NCBI GenBank assembly: GCA_963457665.1
Contig: OY735212.1
Span: 1,649,397-1,713,396, forward strand
Reading direction: 5' to 3'
Length of the DNA stretch: 64,000 nt
Source of the DNA: Thysanoteuthis rhombus
Taxonomy: Eukaryota > Mollusca > Cephalopoda > Oegopsida > Thysanoteuthidae
Below, in pieces: positions 57,518-64,000 of this stretch. The first letter of the stretch is position 1. Every line of letters starts with the position of its first letter. A program made the translations under genes and the position numbers. Under the pieces are notes generated by a model. It was not told the origin of the DNA. It saw nothing but the letters and a program-made list of their open reading frames with translations, and searched no databases.

Positions 57518-60230
57518 TTTCATTAGCAACAGCCTTTAGCGTTCGTCGTTTGACAATAAATCCTCCCCATGACCCTTCTACCATGGAAGTAGCAGAGCCA
57601 GTACTTTCTGAACTTGTTCAGTTCTTCGCACCTACCCATATTTTGCCGGTCACAGTTACGCATGTAATTTCTGGGGATCCACGTTGTGAGTCGTGATGAC
57701 CAGCGGTTGTATGACATTCTTGCAACATGGCCAGCCCATTGTCATTTAAGTTTTCCAATGTTTTCTGTCACAGACTTATTTTTCTTCAATATACGCTGTG
57801 GCCATGTAATACTTAGTATGATTCACTCTTATGCACGTTGCATGGTTCTCAGTTTGAGGGTCAGTCTTTTGGTTAGTTCCAATGTTTTAGCTTCATAGAT
57901 GACTATCTAGAGGAAGTATCGGTTGCATTGCCTTAGAATTAATGGGATCTCTTTCGTATTTGGAGGTTGGGCTTACTCTACTGAAAACTTGCCATCCTAG
58001 AGTGATTCTTCACTTGGTTTCTTGGGGGGAGGGACTGGGGACCGTTGCCCAAGGTAGATGTAGTGGTCTACTTCCTTCCAGTTCTGCATTTTCTAATCTG
58101 TTCATTGTGTCCTTGTCCTCCACGGAATTGATGTACGTGACTTTTGTCTAACTGAGGTTCATGTGAAGACCTACTTTCTTGCTTTCTGCATTCAATTCAT
58201 TTAACACTTCTGGGGACCATAAAGGTTTTCCAAGTCTATGTTTCGAAAGATCGTATCGTGGTAGGCTGTGAAGATTTTGTTGAGCTGGTTTTGCCTTGTC
58301 TTATCCCCTTTTTGAGCTGAAAGGGATCCGAGTCTTTATGTAGCCTGATGAAATAACAGCTGTGTCGATATATATGTTGCAAGACTATGACATACAGGGT
58401 CTACACCTTGTTGTATGATAGCTTTGATGACGGTGATTTCCATTGAGTCAAAAGTCATCTTAATGTCGACTAATGGTAAAGCGGGTGGCATTTTATATTC
58501 CACTGTTTTCTCTTAGATGATTGACTGAATGGAGATGGTCAATGATGGAGAAGCTTTCTTCTTAATCTAGCCTGTTCCCATGGTTGATTTTCATCAAGTG
58601 TTTTAGTGATTCGGTTTGTGATCACTTTGGTAAAAAGCTCGTAGATGCAGTTGAGTAAGCATATTGACATGTACTTGTTTAGGTCTTTCAGGATCCCTTT
58701 CTTATGTCATAGCATTCTGATTGCAGTGTTCCGATTTTATGGGACTTCTCTCTGTCTTAGGTATAAGTTAAATAGGATGGCTAGTGATGACTTTACCAGC
58801 TTTTTGAGCCTGTTGATGGTGATTTTATCTAGTCCGTGGCCTGCTGCTTTTTTCGTTTCTTTGATGGTTTGCTTCACTTTCCACGGAATAACTTCAGAGA
58901 ATTCTTCAAACTGGTTACTGGTAACTTGTATATCCAGTTCGTTGCCTTGTTTAAAGGAAAAGATTTTTTTTGTAGAATTCTTCAGTGCATTCGACAATTC
59001 AGTCTCTATCTATTTCCAGGTTTCTATTTTCTCCGAAGATTAGTTGATTGCGTTTTTCCTGTACCGAGAGCCCTCACCTTTCTCAAAAATTCTTCCATCG
59101 ACAGAAGTTGTGTACCTTCTTTTGTCTTCTTTTCGTCTTTTCCGAATGCTTTCATCTAACTCAGTTGTTTCAATCTTTTTTTTGTTGTTGTTGATTTCGG
59201 CGTTTTTCCATGAGATTTTTGGTTTCTCCTGAGAGTTTACTGTTAGTTTGCTTACTCTTTGACTTAAAGATATTGGCAGCTCCAATCAGAGAGGTCGTTA
59301 TTCTGTTGTTGAGCTCATTGATGTTTTCTTCTGATTTGGTGAGAAGTTCGTTCCTGTTTCTCATTTTTTATGCAGTAAGTGGTTGCAGTTTTTTGCGGGA
59401 CGTTTTCCTGTGTTCTTCATTGGTATTAATTTTAATTTCATATCTTATTCTGTGGTCGCTTCCAACATTGACCTGATTCAGGACCTGAATGTCTTTCACT
59501 GTGTCGTTTTTGTCTGTTAAGATGTAGTCGATTTCGTTCTTATTCAAGTCCATTTTCTATTGTTTTGTTCTCTTAAAGAAGGTGGTCATGATTTTGAAAC
59601 TATTTGAAACTTTTTCTGGAAGCAAAATTGACGAGATCGTCATTTATTTCATGTCGTGCTTTGTATCTGTGTCCTTGTCCTTGAAATATGTTTTGATTTC
59701 TTGGAGTATGGAGTTCAAGTCAATGCAGAAGTTATCCATTTTTTCCTTTGTTGAGTGTATAAAGTGGGAGCGTAGACTTGGATTATGTTCTGTTGGTATC
59801 TCTTAAAGGATAGTGCTGTGACACTGGCTACGTGGTCGGAGACAGCTATGAATCCTACAATATTATCTTTGAGTTCTTTATTGATGAGGAAGCCAACTCC
59901 GTTTTGTTTTGCTTTTACTCTACATAGCTATGAAGAAAATGTTTATTCTTCAGCTCTATTAGCTCTTCTCCGGGTCTTTTCATTTTGTTAATACCAATAA
60001 TGTCCCATTTTATGTTTTCAGTTTCATTTTCAAGATCTGTTAGATGCATTTCTGTTGAGAGTGTTCTGATGGTGAAGATGCTGATGTATGATATTGTTTT
60101 CTTGGTGATGACATGGGCCATCGCGGCATGGTTTGCTCGATAAAAAATATGCCGACTGTTCCTGCTCAGTAATCGTTTCAAAAAAGCCCAGCTGCATAAC
60201 TTGCTTTGGGTGGAGTGATGTGCTCCAAGG
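57518..60230 (-). mobile_element. RTE LINE, near full-length but inactive
   Basis: Read on the minus strand, an AP-endonuclease-like N-terminus is seen (IKWDIIGINKMKRPGEELIE, complement of about 60020-59950). IDYILTDKNDTVKDIQVLNQ and VNVGSDHR mark its end near 59370-59550. Reverse transcriptase follows (IKETKKAAGHGLDKITINRL near 58870), then C-terminal NRWSSRLTTWIPRNYMR near 57700. This order is typical of RTE LINEs. The usual active-site Glu in the GLSExRR-like motif reads Lys here. Many frameshifts show it is dead. It is the longest member of the family whose 3' ends occur six more times in the window. Confidence 0.7.
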
Positions 60231-60564
60231 GCGACTACCCAAACACACCAATTAGGATATCAAGTCTGCATTATTGTCAATCAGTTATATTGAGAAGGGA
60301 AAGCGGATATCAAAGTAGCGAAAGTCGGTGGAAAGACGGTGTAACTCGCAACAAAAAAGAACAAAACAAAAAAATGAAAACGAAAACATGTCAATCGTAG
60401 ATCACTTTCACAAGTATATCACGGACGGATTGAAAATATAAAAAATGGGTAACAATTGCAAGTGAAGGATAATAGCGTGTTTGATTTTGACCATGTACTG
60501 TAATGCAAATGCCTGTATACGTGCTGTAGCTGGAGCCAAGTGAAGAATGAAAGACGCATGCGCA

Positions 60565-60650
60565 GATGTCAGCTATCTATCGACAGGGGTTCTAAGCGTT
60601 CACGCTTTATCTTGTTAATAAATGTGCTTAAGATATTTCTATCGTCATTT
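60565..60650 (+). mobile_element. Terminal fragment of the LTR-like element
   Basis: GCTATCTATCGACAGGGGTT, CTAAGCGTTCACGCTTTATC and TTGTTAATAAATG match the end of the 45.8-46.3-kb element. Confidence 0.4.
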
Positions 60651-60659
60651 TGGCGTCTG

Positions 60660-61173
60660 AAAATGGTTACTCCGCAACTATCTTATTCTTTATCAAGTAC
60701 GTCAGTATAGTTCAAATATACCAACACAAAGTATATCTTTAACAAAAGTATTATTTAAAATAGATTAAAACAGTCAAGAATAAAATCAAGCAAACAGTCC
60801 CTATTTACTACAACTTATTCATGTATTTAGTACCTGATTTCATCAACTTAATATTCGATATTTATCATCGTATTCACCTTGAATATTGCGATTACCAGAT
60901 TTTTGTACCTAAAATTCAATCCTATATTTTATCATCATTTTGCTGTAAAACATAAAACACTCTAAAAACACAAAAACTGACAAGGTTCATTCATTCGCTC
61001 AGTAACTTTTGGTTTGAATTTAAGTAAAGATCCAAATTCTGTATATTTGTTGGTTTGTTAATATTATACAGCGAAAAAGTTACCCCTCATTTTTTAATAT
61101 AAAATAGCTATTTTGCTTTTATGTATCTATATATCTGTGTGTGTGTGTGTGTTATCGATATAAAAAGATTTGG

Positions 61174-61175
<2 letters not shown>
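60660..61175. other. Non-coding AT-rich stretch
   Basis: No gene seen; a TG run precedes a TA tract. Confidence 0.4.

Positions 61176-61177
<2 letters not shown>

Positions 61178-61233
<56 letters not shown>
61178..61233. repeat. TA microsatellite
   Basis: About 28 TA units. Confidence 0.9.
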
Positions 61234-61236
<3 letters not shown>

Positions 61237-61509
61237 TTGTGTGCTATTTTGATATAAATTGAATATCCTCTGTTCCGTCTGAACGGTCAATTGAACATCC
61301 CCACCAGACCACATTCCCGGGGAAAGCGTATGGAGATCCTGGAATGTCCAGTCATACGAATCGGCTTCGCTGATGTAGTCCAGGGGGAAAGCAGAAAGCG
61401 GTATGTCTAACATTGACTTGGTCGTAGGAGCTGCCGAAAGGGCGTCAAATTGGACGTCAAACCGCTTAAAGGGTTTTAAGGGTCCCTGGTTTGGAATTTA
61501 GAGAGCCCA

Positions 61510-61640
61510 ATCTGCCCAGTTATTTTTCCAGTAGCAGGTGGAGAGGTGGTGGATTGATGCCTTCATCAAGGGCATTAGTGCGAACATAATCAGCCACGAT
61601 CAGAGTTTGAACTTGGGTCAGCGATTTCATTGTCTGCACC
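61510..61640 (-). mobile_element. SINE family B, minus strand
   Basis: The complement has GACCCAAGTTCAAACTCTG (B-box-like) and GCACTAATGCCCTTGATGAA, then GGCATCAATCC. Confidence 0.55.
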
Positions 61641-62179
61641 TCCGATATGAATTAGTTTATCAAATTAATTTTTTTTTTTAAAATGCTTATAAGTATAACA
61701 AGCACGAACTCTTTGTTCACTTGCCAATGATTGATCTTTCCATATAGGTTTTGGTTTAGTTCAAAGCTATTTAAGAAACTTGTTTGGCAGCTCTTCCAAA
61801 TAACATATGTTAGCCTTTATCATATTGAAATCTACAGTACGACATATCGATGTAGGCCTTGCTTTCAATCAATCTGTCAACATTGCTTTACAAACATGAG
61901 CAGCTGCATTCAGTGGCAAAGCGAGGGTTCTCAGTGCCTGAGGACAGTTGTGTTGTATCCTTGGAGGGGAGGGAATAATTATTCATCAAAGGGTATTACA
62001 GGCTTCAAACATACAACCAGGGATAATACCCCCTTGTCTCTCTTGCTAAACAACTGGCTACATCTGTTTTCTTTACATCATTTTGTCATTACCTACACTT
62101 GTGCACGGTAGCTCTGACGTTAAACCGACCTTAAGTCAAAGTTGACGTCGTGTAGAGGCGAAGAAATAATCTTTACATA

Positions 62180-63310
62180 TTTACTTTGTAGCCAGTATGA
62201 GAACAGATGTTTTGAATTGTAATTTTTGTAAGGTGTTGTCAGGAAGTAACGATCAATAGCTCCATCCCATGTAAATCTGAAGTGAATCCAACTGAGAATA
62301 AAAATCAAATCCCAGCTGTCATGGATTGAAATAACGTTTTTCTAAAATAGTTTAGACAAACAGAGAAGAGTTTACTCCTGTGAATTAGATGAGAATTGTG
62401 CATTGTTTATAATCTGAAAAGAGTCATAAACTTTCTAACTTTCATTTGGACAATCCGATCTTTTCTTTCCATCTTTGATTTGAACACGATTTTTCGACTG
62501 ATTCATCCTGTTATGGTGTCAGGATTTTAGTACTTCCCTCTAGCTACACAACTGCTTTGGTGCATATCTCGGAACCAGGGATATTCCTAGGCCGTTGATA
62601 GAGAGGAGATGGAATGAGTGGTCACTAAGTGTTGTGCAATGTATTCTATAATCATTTGGTCCTGATTTCGTTGTTGCCTTGTGATTTCCAATTGTGTAGG
62701 GAACTCACGTCCCAGTGAAAAATGCACGGACACTCAATTTTGGTTTGAAATTCTTTTATTTCTCGACTTCGAATCGTCAAAGCCCAGAGAGAGTTATTGA
62801 GGGAGAGAGAGACAGAGAAAGAATGAGAGAAACACTCCGGGTGGGGGTGTCCCCGGTTCTGATGAAGTCCATTGGATACTATCCCACCTCTTCTAACTCC
62901 GATGCTCTCCCCTTCGTACTACCGATACGTGCTATACGTACATATTCCGCTTACTTGACTTTGGTCATCCTATTGTTTCTAATTCAAGACACGTCATCAA
63001 CAAATCATACACACTATTCTGGTACAATACCATAGTCTTCTAAAGAGAGAGAAAGAAAGATAATGCATTTTTGATTACTCAGAAAAGAGTTATTAACATT
63101 TCAACTTTGGTTTGAACAATCCAATGTCTCGTTTCCATCTTTGATGTTAACTCACCATCGAATTTGTTGTCGTATCAAGGCAAATAGTTTTACAATGAGT
63201 TTGGGAACAGATGTTCTTTCAAAGATGAAAAGCTCGGTATTTGTCTATTAGATGAATCCATTTGAGAATAAATGTTGAATATCAGCTGTTACGGATAGAA
63301 ATGAAGTATT
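62180..63310. repeat. Degenerate duplicated segments
   Basis: Blocks B (GAGAACAGATGTTTTGAATT near 62200), C (GAATCCAACTGAGAATAAA near 62282) and A (AAAAGAGTCATAAACTTTCT near 62417) recur as A, B, C near 63080, 63205 and 63255. This is consistent with a tandem repeat interrupted by about 500 bp. Confidence 0.5.
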
Positions 63311-63654
63311 TCCAAGCATTAGAGGCCGTTTTGACAATAACATTGTCCACTTCGTATAATGCAATGGTTGACAAGTTGTGGGGTTAATTTTTGTTAAAAA
63401 CCGTTCCTTCGAAAAAACCTTCGAAGGAAGCGATTTTGACTCCATCCTTCTTATCCATAAGTGAGGACTGTTCTTTCACTCTATAGAAACTACCCAAACA
63501 TGGGAGCAGCCCATCCAAATCTGGCATGCATACTCAGTGGACCTTGGGGAAGATTTTAAATTAACAAATTTTGAGGAAACCTTGTAAAGGTTTCAGGGAA
63601 TGGTTATATTTACAATGCAGCTATAATGTTAAACTGAATCATTACTTTCCGTTC

Positions 63655-64000
63655 GTTGTACATAGACTGATAGATAGAGAGAGAGTGTGTGTGTGAGTGA
63701 GAGACAGATATACTAAGCTTAATGTGGCATGCACAACTACCCCCCCCTCATTCTCCTCCCATATCTCCTCTTCTTCTTTCTGTCTCTTTTTATTCTTTTT
63801 CACTCTTTACCCCTCCACTTTCTTTTCTTCTTTTTTCAACTACTTTTACTTTTCGACTTTTATCTACCCATTGCCAAACTCCTACAATTGAGTTTTGACT
63901 TTATTTTTGTTCGTCACAACAATCACAATGGCCTCAACAAAAACCGGTGACGTCATGGTGGCTCGATTAAAAGTTATATACGCAAAAACTGATGACAAAT
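63655..64000. other. GA/TG and pyrimidine-rich tail of window
   Basis: GA and GT runs at 63670-63705, then a CT-rich stretch. Open frames here are low-complexity. Confidence 0.4.

Noticed and set aside
58645..59476. Plus-strand frames of 88-132 codons rich in Phe/Leu/Ser
   Set aside because: They are antisense shadows of the RTE LINE coding region.
1..64000. CRISPR arrays, bacterial operons, defence or phage genes
   Set aside because: Tandem repeats here lack regular unique spacers, and splice acceptors, LINEs and SINEs show animal nuclear DNA.

Overview
This is 64 kb of AT-rich, repeat-saturated animal (metazoan) nuclear DNA, not bacterial or viral. The evidence is coding sequence that starts at splice acceptors, many degenerate LINEs, tRNA- and 5S-derived short repeats, MITEs, and more than a dozen long TA tracts. 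The mixture of RTE-like LINEs with GAT tails, LINEs with a restriction-like endonuclease domain, tRNA-type SINEs and a fucosyltransferase cluster fits a lophotrochozoan. A mollusc, and within molluscs a cephalopod such as an octopus, is my best guess. That is inference; no species-diagnostic gene is present.

The only intact protein genes I can support are three paralogues in the same orientation (+): 26173-27428, 36765-38158 and 53322-54397. All three are glycosyltransferase family 11 (galactoside alpha-1,2-fucosyltransferase type) enzymes. Each is seen as a single large 3' coding exon that opens at an AG acceptor in the same phase, immediately before the transmembrane segment. The exon(s) for the start codon and cytoplasmic tail must lie upstream and were not found. 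The catalytic part is co-linear: the spacing between the MGRLGN motif, the HVRRGD motif and the SFSWW motif is identical in all three. The Thr/Lys-rich stem between membrane and enzyme varies from 88 to 193 residues before MGRLGN. The products should be Golgi type II membrane enzymes that use GDP-fucose; acceptor specificity cannot be read from sequence.

Layout. 1-1170 is a degenerate repeat of about 200-600 bp. 1490-4817 is a tandem of truncated minus-strand LINE ends, two of them bounded by ATT tracts. 4818-26100 is a non-coding mosaic of RTE 3' ends (6.4, 11.8, 17.5 and 22.1 kb), SINEs, 5S-like fragments, minisatellites and TA tracts. 26.2-54.6 kb is the fucosyltransferase cluster with intervening repeats, including a long fold-back element at 33.3-33.8 kb and a non-LTR LINE remnant that directly abuts the acceptor of gene 2. 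54.6-64 kb holds a SINE pair, a hAT-type MITE with a target-site duplication, a 44-bp minisatellite and the longest RTE LINE (57.5-60.2 kb).

The most informative signal is the history of the cluster: invariant catalytic length, variable stems, patchwork DNA identity that suggests gene conversion, and repeated upstream blocks that may trace the duplication units or shared regulatory sequence.
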